Origin: Rotaria sordida
Lineage: Eukaryota > Rotifera > Eurotatoria > Philodinida > Philodinidae
Reading direction: 5' to 3'
Assembly (NCBI GenBank): GCA_905250125.1
Contig: CAJNOL010000128.1
Location: 178,086 to 242,085, forward strand
Length of the DNA: 64,000 nucleotides
Shown here piece after piece: positions 52,473 through 64,000 of this stretch. The stretch's first letter is position 1. Every line of letters begins with the position of its first letter. Under the pieces are notes generated by a model that saw only the letters and a program-made list of their open reading frames with translations, was not told the DNA's origin and searched no databases. The translations under genes were made by a program, and so were the position numbers.

Positions 52473-54852
52473 CGTCAAGCTATAAAAACATAACAAGGAG
52501 AGAGAAAAAAACCGAGAAAAAAAACGAAGAAAGAATAACAGCAACAGCCGTTATACTAATTTACAATGAAATATAATGGTTCTTGAGAGTATATAATAGC
52601 AGTTATCGATGAAACTTATGTTTTGTTTCTAATGGGAACTTTTGGCTTCACTTTAGTATGTTTATTAAAGACACACATAGAAACATGTTTGTCACCACGA
52701 TAGGCAATAACGATGAAGAATTATCGATAATCTTCATATCTCGATCGATTTCATATCATTTTCTCGTATCTACATATAACAAAGCAGGAGAAAAAAAAAA
52801 CATGTATGTATATCATTTTTCATTCAATACCTGCGATCAAGAGTATATGTTATTCAAACTGTTTAAATTCAAATTTTAATTCATTAACAATCCAATTATG
52901 ATATACTATTCATACATACTTAAATCTTTTCATTATAAAAAAAAAAGAGAAAATGCTCAATGTATTTACACATAAAGAAAGAAAGCTGCAAAGAAAATGA
53001 AGAACAGTCACTTCTTTTTTTTTTCATGATTGAATCTCTTGTAATTGAAAATCTTCTGTGTCAATAACAAAAAAGAATTGTTCATATAATGCATACTATA
53101 TAATGCAACATACAATTTTTTTCTTTACATTTACACATCAAGTCATCTAACGTACAACTTTCATTCTCTGCATTTTTCTTTTTTTTTTTTTAACGAAACA
53201 ACTACTTGAAAATTTGAAGTAACAGAAAAAATCGGCATAATAACCATGAGAAACAACCAAAGACTATCCAATACCTTGTTTTCTGTAGTATCGAACATAT
53301 TTGTGTTGTTGTTTATTGTTATTGTTTTGACTTATAGTAAAGAAAGTATATATGAGAGACAAACGTAATGTACAACTATATATAAACGAACTAGACACGT
53401 GTTACACATACGTCACAAACAAATACATCATATTGATACTACTAAATGGAGACAGAAAAATCAAAATATATCGATTTTGTCAGGCAAGTAAAACAAACAA
53501 AATCATGGCATGCTATAAATATTTTCTTTTCTTTACTACCTAATATAAATTAAAAACGAAAAAAAGAAAAGAGAAAAAAAAGTGATCAAATGAAAAGAAC
53601 ATGAAATAAAAACATTATTAACATCGTCATTATCATCATGTCATGCGACAACGAAGTTAGAAAGCAGAGAAAAAAGTGTTCTTGCATAATCAAAGTCAAA
53701 GGTTACTACCTCTTCATATAGATATATTAATCATCCTTGAGTTGTGGCTAATGATTGAATAGCTATTATTAACACAAAGAAAAAGACATATAACCTTGGT
53801 TACAAGGAATAGCTTGATCGTTACAATCATATTAATGTTATACAGATTGTCAGACGTATCATAATATAGCTGTAAGAATACTTCGATTTTATCTGCTATA
53901 TTTGTATGTATCATCTTATTTAAGTGTTAGAATATTAAGATAAAAGACAATATTTTTATCTAAATATAACATCTCTTTTGATACTTTTTTGTGCGAAAGA
54001 AAAGTCCTTGTGTTTATATTCAAAAAGACCATAAAATAAGCTTTGAATGAATGAAAGAAAATCAGATAGAACCTGATCAAATCATGAGTACAATAATGTA
54101 GACTTACCTTTGTAAGGTCTTTCGAATAGAATAATGTTTAACTAAGAGTTGAGCGGATTATTTATGATGTGTCGACTTCGTTCAAAAAGAAAAACAAGAG
54201 AAAAAAAAAGAATGATCGTTGTCAGTGATGAATAAAATGATACCAGGATCAATGTTTGGCTCGTGTTCAGTGATAAGAATGTGTTGAGATGTCTGGCTGT
54301 TTGCATAGTACTCATATATAGACATACGAATGAGTAAGTTTTAACCCCGCAAGGTGGTATTCAATTTCATTTCTGTATAGATACAGGGCGGTACCGATGA
54401 GAATACAGTGCAACATACGAAACAACAAGGAATATGACGAAATATTAATTGTAATAGTAATGTTGACTACTGAAGTGATGCGGACGAATCATGCATAAAC
54501 GAAATAAATCAGTATAGAGATAAGTATATTCATGTGTATAAAGAAATCGAACTAGCGCTATACAAGATATGATGAATACAAAAAGAAAAAGAGAAAGAAA
54601 TCGACCGATTATTGTGATGTTTGTCTGCGTTGAAGGTAATTGAAGATGAAAGTGAATACAACATGATAGACAATCGTCATGTATTGTGTTTGAATAGAAC
54701 GACATACATCAAACTACATCATTCATATACACCATTGAAACTCAAAAAAGTTTTTATTAATCAATAATAATAAAAATGCTTCTCTATCACATGATTAAAA
54801 GTAAAAAAGAAAATAAATTTAAATAAATTCAAAGAAAAAAAAAAGTGTTATC
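52473..54852. other. gene-free interval; right part is duplicated
   Basis: No gene seen. From about 53945 rightward the sequence is repeated at about 61625-63532. It contains the 3' flank of PM20D1 and, on the left, the promoter side of the Ser-rich coiled-coil gene. Confidence 0.55.
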
Positions 54853-55320
54853 TTAAAGTTCTGAATTTAATTTTGTTTCAGATATATTCACAAGTTGATT
54901 ATTACGAATAAGATGAAAATAAAAATTTAATCCTCGCTGCATATCACTATGTCTTATACGTTCATTATCACCATGAAGACGATTTAAATCATTATGATGA
55001 TAAACAAATGGAGAAAACCGATATAAATTTTTTGATAGATTCGTATATGATCTACTATCTGTTCCACCTACCATTAAACCAGGTACAACAATAATTGGGT
55101 GATGATGATCATTTTCAAATGTTTGACGTATTGTTTGTTCAAGAATACGATATGGATAAATATGTTTACCATATGGTGATATAGGTGATGGTTCTGAACA
55201 TGACTTTATATGAGAAACAAGACGATCATCATTTATTATACGACGATTATTTTCAAGAATTTTTCGACATGAATCAGCTGTATGAATACGATCTAAATAA
55301 AATAAAAATAAGAATTTATT
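53945..55320. repeat. segmental duplication, left copy
   Basis: This block is repeated in direct orientation at 61625-64000. From about 54226 the offset is constant at 8680 bases (for example TCGTTGTCAGTGA at 54227 and 62897; stop of PM20D1 at 54853 and 63533). It includes the last PM20D1 exon and runs to the window edge in the other copy. The left copy lacks about 1 kb present in the right copy after 61860. Confidence 0.95.
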
Positions 55321-57873
55321 TTCAAACGAATAAAAAACAAGTACTGAGTAATCGGAAAATTTTTAGACAAGATATTTGTTCACTTTCGACTCACTAGGAA
55401 GTATTTTCAACGAATCAAAAGTTAAGATTTTGTGTTCAATGAAGTATAGATAATCGACCATACTAATTCAGAATATAATACGAGATTGGTAACTAGAACT
55501 GTAAAGGCTCATTTCTGGAAAATTAGTATTCATCAACGAGAAAATTATTTCGTCAAAAATTTGTTTGATCCGTTTTGGTTGTAGAGCACGTCGAGTTAAC
55601 TACGAAACACTGTTTTTCTCCATGTGGAAACGATTATTGAGGGGGGAAGAAGCATACTTTTTTCTTGTCTCTTCAGATTTTCACAGCAAAATAGATGAAC
55701 ATTTTATTCTATAAAACAGTAGGCAAAAGAAAGACTTATGTTTCTGGTTGGCTCGGTCATGATTTCCGGATAGAGAAAAAGAGTGTTTTATGATCAGCTC
55801 GACGTGCGCTATAATCTGGATGAATCAAAGAAGTTTTTGACGGAAACATGTTTTCGCTAGGGAAACTGTTTCTTGCAGAGATGGGTCTCTGAAGTCGTAG
55901 CAGATAGTCCTGTATTGATATTCGTAATCAGCATGGTCGATTTCCTGCAACTTACTAGATTCAGTGATGAAAGTAAATAGATAGTTAGAGACTGCCTCTC
56001 GTCAGCTTCTGCTCAACAGCAGTGAAATAACCTTTGAAAAGCCTTTAAAAAATTGTCTGAACGTAAAACTTTTGTATTTTCACTATTACGATTTGAAACT
56101 AAAAGTTAAGGTCTTTATTTATATATCAGCTTGTAGATCGGAAGCTACTTTACAAAATGCACCGTTTGAAGTTTTTTTTTCTGTCTTTCGACAACCATTT
56201 TCCGATTGAACAAATGCTTGTCGTATCACACTTGGGTAAAAGCTACAGTTAGTCCAATAGTACATTTTGTAGAAAAGTGTCCACTCTCTCTGACAATTTT
56301 TAGCATGTTCGAAAAAGGCTTTATAGGGTAAAAAAAGCGTGTCGGCTCACTGTTAAAAATAATTTTTCAAGCTTTTCTCGAGAGTCTCTCAGTATTCTTG
56401 AATAAAAATAGACACAACATTTCTAAGTTCACATTCAAACCTTGGTTGCGATCTATAGCTTTTAACTCGTCGGAAATACGTTCTTGCGTGTTCGAAGCAA
56501 ACAAATATCTTGCCTAAAAGCTTTCTCATCACTTGTTATTTTTCTGCTTTTAGTTGCCTTCTTACGATTAACAGTAGCTGAAGCTGATGTTGGTAAAATA
56601 TTTTCTTTTTCTCCGCCAGAAATAGACGTTACTGCTGTTGATGTACGTTGCATAGCATCTGTTCCTGGTTTTCGACTTAAAACCAATTGAATAACAGGTC
56701 CAAATAACCAAATATTACTCATTACTAATCGTAATGGAAATTTTAAATAAGGTGTCACACCATGGAAAAGACTTAGCTCAGGTCCACGACCAAATTGTGA
56801 TGGTTGTAATGTACTTTCAAGTTTATCAACAGCTCGAGCTAATATACCAATAGCTGTTGATGCTGATGGCATACTTGAATGACCTGGTGCAACATCAATA
56901 CGATATTCAATATTTATAGAACCTTTTTCAGCAACACCAATTATAGCAATAGGATTTTTAAGAGTTGGAAATGCTTCTTCGAGAATAATTGTTCCTTCAT
57001 CAAGTATAAATTCAAATTGACCATTATGACCAAAAGGTTGTTGTGAAAGATAATGAGCAATACCCATAGCTCCTGATTTACCTACTTCTTCATCATGTGT
57101 TAATGCTATATAAAATGTTCGTAATGGTTGACCATATACATTCAAATATTCCTATTCACAAAACCAAAATCAAATTTAATATTACAAATAAAAACAAAAT
57201 TAAAATTAGATATTTGAGCAGTGCATTTATTTTATCGAGTAGAATATGCATACAAATCAATTGATTATTAACATTTTTTGAGAAACTACACATTTATCAT
57301 ACCTTAAGAGCTTCCATCATAGTAAATAGATTTCCTCTAAAATTTATTTACAATAAGGAAAAGTTGAAATAGTTATTCACCTTAATATTACTTGTCATCA
57401 AGTGTACCACGTGCATAAATAAATTCTTCATCTGAATGAGCATCAAATGGTGGATATTTCCAACGATTTATATTTCCAGCAGGTACAACATCCATATGAG
57501 CAGAAAAAAGAAATGGTTTTAAATTTGAATTTTTTCCTTGAATAGAATATAATAATGAGTATTCTGCAATATCATGTAATTCAACAAATTTTGAATATTT
57601 TTTTATTAAATCATCATAATGTGCTTTTATGAAATCTCGACATTTTTTAATTTCAATTAAGTTTTGTTTATTGCGTCCATAGGATATTGTTTGAAATTGA
57701 AGTAATTTTTGAAATGTTTGAAGACGATGTTGATCAAATTGCAAAGAATGATTATCAATTGATGATGAACATGGTTGAAATATAGCTTTATCTGGTGTAA
57801 ATACTACATATGTACGATAAAGAAGAATAGATAAAAATCCTGAAAATATAATTACAATTATTGTCCAAAACAT
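54853..57873 (-). CDS. PM20D1: PM20D1-type M20 peptidase (N-fatty-acyl amino acid synthase/hydrolase)
   Basis: Minus-strand exons: 57873-57392, 57336-57303, 57151-56566 and 55292-54853; 513 residues against about 502 in human. An N-terminal membrane or signal segment (4-20) fits the secreted enzyme, which condenses or hydrolyses fatty acids and amino acids. Metal and catalytic residues of the M20 family are present: SAHMDVVPA (H126, D128), RGTLDDK (155-161), HDEEVG (E193, E194), ILDEG (D223) and RLHGDNER (H474). GGTDSRSYTNL and YRFSPFVYHHNDLNRLHG are close to PM20D1. Exon 3 must splice at 56565 (C|GTAAGA) to continue as HRIHTADS; reading through gives a false end. Intron 3 is 1273 bp and holds an inverted-repeat insertion. 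A tandem second copy lies at the right window edge. Confidence 0.93.
55337..56536. mobile_element. 1.2 kb inverted-repeat insertion in PM20D1 intron 3
   Basis: The ends form inverted copies of about 90 bases. The left starts ACAAGTACTGAG and contains AGACAAGATATTTGTTC (about 55366). The right, read on the minus strand, starts ACAAGTGATGAG and contains AGGCAAGATATTTGTTTG. The interior arms have diverged beyond recognition. It occupies nearly all of intron 3, ending 29 bases from the donor at 56565 and about 44 bases from the acceptor. No transposase was seen, and no certain target-site duplication. Confidence 0.65.
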
Positions 57874-60649
57874 ATCTGGAATTAAAAAAAAATTATATAT
57901 TAAGTTTTTGTTGTTTTTTTACACGATGAAGTTTTTGTGTTATAATTAGTTTCATAGAAAAATTATATACGAGTTTAATTTCTAAGAAAAAATAATATCG
58001 TAAATTTTTTAGAAGAAAATGTAAAATGAATATTATTTAATATCTTATATTATGTTCTATTATTATCTGAATATGAGTTAGGATCATATAGATTAATCAA
58101 AATATAGCATCTTCAGCTTTAGTGGCCATCCGTAGAGGACATTCTGGTAAAAATAGTATTTTTATAGCTTTTCCCACTGTCCAGATTCATTGACTCCCTC
58201 CAGGATTCTCAATATTAAAAGAAACCAGCTTTCTAGAAAGAGCCTGTTCGTTCATTTATACTGCATCATTAAATAAATGTATCAGACATTTAGATGAATC
58301 AACACACATTTCATAAACAACAAACAAAAGTCTAATCTTTTCGGAAAGTTTTTATTTTTTAAATACATTTTGATGAGCAGAAAATAGTAACAAGACGAAA
58401 TAAAATTCAATACCGGTGATACTTGAAAATTTAACAACGTTCATATTCCTGCTCGAGAAAAGAATAATCTACTAATGTTGCATAATCTTCAATTATTTCA
58501 AGAGCATATAAACTGAATCAACTATAGAATGGGTTGTTCACCTTATGAAAAATCTTATGCTTGTTTATATTCTGTGCTCGTACTTTCTTTTTTATAAAAT
58601 TTCAAAAGAATATTATTCACAGATAAAAACAATCATTGATCCCGTTAAAAATCGACTGAGATTTTGCAATTTTTAGTCGATTATAATCTGGTTTTAAACT
58701 TCTATTTTGTCTTTTTTTCCGATTTCTAAGATCTTTTCAACTTTTTTTCGAATGAAATTCATTAATAAATTTCAATTAATAAAAATTGATAAGTCTTTTT
58801 TAATCAATTAGGAAGAATTCAAAAGAAAACGCTTAATAATAAAGACGATCAACGTAACAACTAAAATTCAGGTTATAATCGAATGAAAATGGTGTCATTA
58901 CGATTTGTTCTTAATGAAGAAATAATACTTGTTGAACCAATATCTTCCATTTTTTTTAGCATGGGTACACGACACTAATAGCATATTCATACAAAAACAA
59001 GATATACGTCAATGAAAACAACGATTCTTTGTGATTGAGTACTATCACTTAATTGGTTCGAAGTCTTTCATCACTATTTAGCAGCAGATCGAGATTCATT
59101 TTTTATTATGTACCCGACTTCCTTATGATTTGATAAGAGATGTTCAGTCTCATCGAAATCGAAAGAGATCGTACTCAGCGATGATGAATTAGAGTGAGTA
59201 TCATCTACATATCTGTAGTGAAATTCATGCAAATATAAAATCATCACTAACTAGTAGAATTACATAGATGACAAATGTTCTGAAAGATTCATGTTTGGAT
59301 TTAGTAAACGATTTAAAATGGTATTATATTAAAAAAATGTTACTACGGCAAACTATTCCATCCTATCCTTAGCGCAGAACGCCAAGACATCAGGTCATCT
59401 TGTATTGATGACAGTCTCTGGTCTTTATTCTATTCACAGGAAACAAGTGATAATGAATAGCAAAACAAAAACCCTGCCGCTAAGAGATATAGTGAATGAA
59501 ATGTAAACGTGGACACTCTCTAGAAAAAAGGTGTCATAAAATGGCATTCATTGAGAGAATTCTGTATGACACCTTTTTTAGAGAGTAACTTACAGCGACG
59601 TCTCATGTAACTACAAAAAATTAAAAATTTTGACTAAGAAAATGTATGTAGACTGAGGATTAGTACATAATTTACCAAAGCAAAATAATTTGCCTTTCCC
59701 TGCCCTGTTCTGGCCGCCCTGCAGAGCGTGGAGGGCAGGACAAAAAAAACCTTCGCCCCATAGAACAGTGCAGAACAGGAGAGGACATCAGGACATCAGG
59801 GTAGCCCTATCTTAATGATGATCTTTGATTTATAGTCCACTAATTCATATTCAGTTCGTTTCCTATTTAAAAATGGTCTTCAAAATAAACTAACGAAAAA
59901 ATCTCACTGGATGTCAGATCATTTTTCGACCAAGATGATGTTCATTTGATGAATTAGCATGCAACAGAAGTTTCGTCCCTACGGAAATGAATATTGTAAC
60001 CTTGTTTTTAATATATAAAGTTCAATTGCAGTATATTCATATACTGCAGACTTTAGACATATTTAGTGTGCACATAGCGTTTATTTAGTTGTTTGTTTTC
60101 TCTTTGAGAAAAGTGAAAATATGTATGTACCATACACTAGGGAAAATAGCAAGACTTTCATTTCGATCTGCAATATTTTTGAGACTCCAATGATAGAAAA
60201 TTTTGAAGACGCTATGGAATTGGCAGAATTCCAAATGTACAAAACAAATTAGGTAAGACCACAAAAATCATTGAAATCTGACAAAAACGTGTAAAAGCCC
60301 TCGGATTCTCCACCAATTGAGAAAGAGTCTCGAAAATTCAGAAATAGTCTAGAAAATTTTGAGAATTATGTAAAGTCAGGTTGGGCATCATCAAGACTTT
60401 GGAAATAAAATAAAATTATCCGATATCTATGAATACCTTGCAATAGATTTCAGATTAAAAAAGCTTCGAAATCTGCCGTTTCTCCCTCATCCAAGAACAT
60501 AGTCCATATATCACCACTTTACTCAAAAGAGAAACAGACAACTAACTAAGTGTTGTGTGCATAGTAAATATTTCTAAAGCCTTTGTATATAGATATGCTG
60601 CATCTGAAGTCTATATGCCAAAATAAAACAAAATATTCATTTCAATAGG
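57874..60649. other. gene-free interval upstream of PM20D1
   Basis: No gene was seen. It holds the PM20D1 promoter side, a 72 bp hairpin (59515-59586) and a short GC-rich patch (about 59694-59810) that stands out from the AT-rich background. Confidence 0.5.
59515..59586. repeat. 72 bp hairpin with about 23 bp inverted ends
   Basis: ACTCTCTAGAAAAAAGGTGT at the left pairs with ACACCTTTTTTAGAGAGT at the right, with one base missing on one side. The loop is about 26 bases. It may be a miniature MITE. Confidence 0.75.
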
Positions 60650-61545
60650 TGCGAAACTTTGATCGTGCACTAAGTTATTGGTGAGTAATAGAAAATTCTA
60701 TAATGGTTTGGTTTTCACGACCTTCGTTCTTGAGATATAGAAATTTTATTGGATTTTTCAACACAAAGTTGTGACTCCTCTCAAGTCTCGTGGAGAAACG
60801 ACTTTCGGATTTTGCTTTCAAACTTTGCATGAACAAAGTTTTCAATGAAATTAGTTGACAGCTCGAAGTCAACGAAGGTTTTGCCAAAAATTCACTTTTA
60901 ACATATGAATGTTTTTGAATAGTAGGTTTTGTTCTCTGGTATTTTCTCTATAGACTAATGCGTTTTGAGAATTCCAATAATATCTCATAGATGTATGGTG
61001 CACGAAACAAAGTTGGAGTCAAGTTCAACTTCGATTTTTTTTGACTTCGACTTTCTTTCATGCTTATGAAACTTGATAAGACACCATTGGGTCTACCAGA
61101 ATGCGTCAGTTAGTACTGTAAATATTAGAGAATATAACCTACTATTCAAAAAAGTTCGTATATCAAAACTGCATTTTTGGCAAAATATTTACTTGACTAT
61201 GGAATTGATACCACATAGAGGTCTGAGATGTAAATATATGAACAAAATTTGCTTTTACATATGAGAGAGTTTCTAATGTTCAATCTCGCAGAACGCGACA
61301 TTCTAGAAAAGTTACAACTTGACCAATGAACTAAACTCATTGAGAACTTTGTTCATGCAAAGTTTGAAGTCGAAAGTCGATTTTCCATGTGACATGCCGA
61401 GGACTACAGTATTTTGCTGAAAAACCTACATAGTAAAATTTCGATACCTCTAGAATGAAGGTCATGAAAATCAAACTCTGCTAGAGTTTTCTATTACTCT
61501 CAAGTACTTATCAAATGAACACGGTCTTGGTCGAAAAGCGGTTTA
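60650..61545. mobile_element. 0.9 kb palindromic (foldback) element
   Basis: Arms of about 430 bases mirror each other around about 61095. CAAACTTTGCATGAACAAAG (about 60819) pairs with CTTTGTTCATGCAAAGTTTG (about 61350), TTGAATAGTAGGTT (about 60914) pairs with AACCTACTATTCAA (about 61136), and AGTAATAGAAAA (about 60683) pairs with its inverse near 61487. Arms have clear substitutions and indels. No coding content. Confidence 0.85.
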
Positions 61546-61624
61546 ACACCTGACGAGATTCTCTCGTAAGTTTAAGAATGTCGTCAAAAGTTGTGTGAAA
61601 CAAAATAGAACCTTATGAAAAAGA

Positions 61625-64000
61625 AAACTCTTTTATCTAGATATAACACGATTGCTGATATTCATTCGTGTGAATGAAGTAGTCCTTGTATTTATATTCA
61701 AAAAGGACTATAAAGTGAGCTTTAAATGAATGAAGGAAAGTCATGCACGACATGATCAAATCATGACTATAATAATGTAGACTTAACTTTGTAAAGTCTT
61801 TTCGATATAACAAACTTTAACTCAGAGTTGAGCAGATTATTTATAATGTGTCAACTTCATGGCATTCGAGTGAAACTCGAATACGACATGCAATGCGAAG
61901 CACGAATCTCGATATTCAAAAAAAAAGAATGTCTCGTAAAATGCGAAAAACCGTTTCTGCAATTTATTGTGAATCGTGTCTTTTTCCGAAAAACGTTTAT
62001 GCTATGCTGAAATCAGGCTTTTTTTTTGTTGTCGTTGTAAATCGAAAAAGTAATGTGTCTATCAATCAGCTGATCAAAGACAGCATGAAAGTGAAAAGCA
62101 ACCATAATACAATGGGTCACTACCAGAACTCTACTGACGAGTATCAACATGTTTCTAAACAATGCTAGCGATTGATCGTTTCATTAGCTATATGATTTAT
62201 TTTTTTTAATCATCAGCTGTGAAAACAGCTGTATTAAATATAAGCAAGAAGACTAGTAACTAATTTTTCTTGCAACCTCCGTTTTAATTGCATTGAAACT
62301 TCAAAAATACTAAGTCTACAAAAATTTGTGTTTTTGGCGCTCTGTTTACAATGAAACGGAGCGTACTACGGTATTTTGGAATAAAAATTGTACCGGCTCG
62401 ATCTCGATGCTTTCGCTTCGCGTTTCAACAACTATTCTGTGAGTTTTCGTCCTCAAGATCACTGCGACACAAAATTTTCTCCTGTATAATCAGAATAAAT
62501 TGCGTTACTATATACCAGCTCCCTATAGAGTTTTGATAATTAGCCAAAAGATGTCGGTAACTGCCCATCGATGGTTTATCATTAGTGATAGTGATAATTA
62601 ACCATTACCAAGATGATCACAGGTGTCGTTTCATTCTATCGATATAATGAAAATAAAATCCATAGATTATTTATGATATCTAGATTTTACTTTGAGAAAA
62701 TGACAGATCATACAGAATATCGGACAAAATTTGAACTCTTTTCAGATTTTAACATCTCTAATGAAGTTTTAACGAGCATCAGACGACAGACCGTTCTTGA
62801 GATCATTGCGTCGCAAAATATGGGCTTTGAATGCGTAATTCGAGAATAAAAATCTTGACTGTTCGCAATAAAGTGCTTGGAACCTAAAAAAATAATCGTT
62901 GTCAGTGACGGATAAAATGATACCAGGATCAATGTTTGGCTCGTGTTCAGTGATAAGAATGTGTTGAGATGTCTGGTTGTTTGCATAGTACTCATATATA
63001 GATATACGGATGAATAAGTTTTAACCCCACAAGGCGGTATTCAATTTCATTTCTATATATATAGGACACTACCAATGAGAATCAATTGCGACATACGAAA
63101 CAACAAGGAATATGACAAAATATTGCTTTTAATAGTAATGTTAACCATCCAGGTGACGTGACGAGTCATGCATAAACGAAATACATGAGTTTACAGGCAA
63201 GTATATTCATATATATAAAGAAATCGAACCAATGCAATACAAGATATAATCAGTACAAAAAGAAAAAGAAAAACAAATCGACTGGTTCTTGTGATGATTA
63301 GTAGTCTGTATTGAAGGTAATTGAAAATGAAAGTGACTACCAATTGATGAATAATCGTGATGTATTATGTTTGAATCGAACGACATACATCAAACTACAT
63401 AATTTATATACACCATTGAAACTCAAAAAAGTTTTTATTAATCAATAATAATAAAAATGCTTCTCTATCACATGATTAAAAGTAAAAAAGAAAACAAATT
63501 TAAATAAATCCAAAGAAAAAAAAAGTATCATCTTAAAGTTCTGAATTTAATTTTGTTTCAGGTATATTCTCAAGTTGATTATTAAGAATAAGATGAAAAT
63601 AAAAATTTAATCCTCGCTGCATATCACTATGTCTTATACGTTCATTATCACCATGAAGACGATTTAAATCATTGTGATGATAAACAAATGGAGAAAACCG
63701 ATATAAATTTTTTGATAGATTCGTATATGATCTACTATCTGTTCCACCTAACATTAAACCAGATACAACAATAATTGGGTGATGATGATCGTTTTCAAAT
63801 GTTTGACGTATTGTTTCTTCAAGAATACGATATGCATAAATATGTTTACCATATGGTGATATAGGTGATGGTTCTGAACATGACTTTATATGAGAAACAA
63901 GACGATCATCATTTATTATACGACGATTATTTTCAAGAATTTTTCGACATGAGTCAGCTGTATGAATACGATCTAAATAAAATAAAAATAAGAATTTATT
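61625..64000. repeat. segmental duplication, right copy
   Basis: Direct repeat of 53945-55320. The left part (61625-61860) matches 53945-54180. An extra segment of about 1 kb (about 61862-62880) follows, then the match resumes and continues to the window end. The repeat therefore extends beyond the window. Confidence 0.95.
63533..63972 (-). CDS. second PM20D1-type gene, last exon only (runs off the window)
   Basis: This is the C-terminal exon of a second M20 peptidase on the minus strand, with the acceptor at 63973 and stop at 63533-63535, equivalent to 55292-54853 of the first copy. It encodes about 146 residues with no stop or frameshift and keeps GGTDSRSYTNL, YRFSPFVYHHND and RLHGDNER (the last metal-binding His). 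It differs from the first copy by a few residues, for example VVSGLMLGG in place of VVPGLMVGG, and LNNQLENIPETK in place of RNNQLVNISETK. Upstream exons lie beyond base 64000, so whether the whole gene is intact is unknown. The head-to-tail arrangement indicates a tandem duplication. Confidence 0.9.

Noticed and set aside
56462-56565. Extension of PM20D1 exon 3 through KATKSRK to a stop
   Set aside because: A GTAAGA donor at 56565 joins in phase to HRIHTADS, restoring the family sequence; the extension belongs to the intronic insertion.
1-64000. tRNA, rRNA, CRISPR or bacterial-type operon features
   Set aside because: None could be seen; the gene structure is eukaryotic throughout, and tRNA detection by eye in AT-rich DNA is unreliable.

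Overview
The window looks like AT-rich nuclear DNA of an invertebrate animal, most probably a bdelloid rotifer. The animal assignment rests on a multi-exon protocadherin, a TRPV channel, MOK kinase, a WDR31-type WD40 protein and PM20D1. The rotifer assignment is an inference from very short GT-AG introns (many 50-70 bp), extreme A/T codon bias, compact gene spacing, and a decayed extra gene copy next to duplicated genes; no species-level marker was found.

Layout. 1-2.1 kb is non-coding and ends in an 0.8 kb palindromic element that abuts an intronless metallo-beta-lactamase-fold gene (2158-3057, +). 3.1-10.2 kb is gene-free and microsatellite-rich. A seven-repeat delta1-type protocadherin fills 10.2-15.0 kb (+, five exons). 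A decayed phosphoserine aminotransferase gene lies at 17.7-19.1 kb (+). The MOK-type ciliary MAP-kinase-like gene lies at 20.8-24.5 kb (+, 11 exons). A 696 bp Tc1/mariner-type palindromic MITE follows at 25.1-25.8 kb. From 28 kb every gene is on the minus strand: a two-exon protein with HIT-like motifs (28.2-29.4), a leucine-rich-repeat protein (34.6-35.5), a WDR31-type protein (35.8-38.6, ten exons), a TRPV channel (40.1-43.8, 15 exons), a Ser-rich coiled-coil protein (49.1-52.5, seven exons) and PM20D1 (54.9-57.9, four exons). The last exon and 3' flank of a second, tandem PM20D1 copy sit at the right edge (63.5-64.0 kb).

A recurring theme is large palindromic (foldback) elements of 0.3-1.2 kb with arms paired almost to the centre: 1.3-2.1, 22.9-23.3, 25.1-25.8, 32.8-33.8, 45.1-46.2 and 60.7-61.5 kb. 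An inverted-repeat insertion also lies in the PM20D1 intron (55.3-56.5 kb), and two mini-hairpins lie at 14.5 and 59.5 kb. They account for most of the unusually long introns and part of the intergenic DNA.

Functionally, three genes belong to families tied to cilia or sensory cilia: MOK, WDR31, and TRPV of the Nanchung/Inactive/OSM-9 type. WDR31 and TRPV are neighbours. This may be coincidence and is listed as a finding. All exon models were built by eye from reading frame, GT/AG sites and remembered family consensus. No database search was possible.
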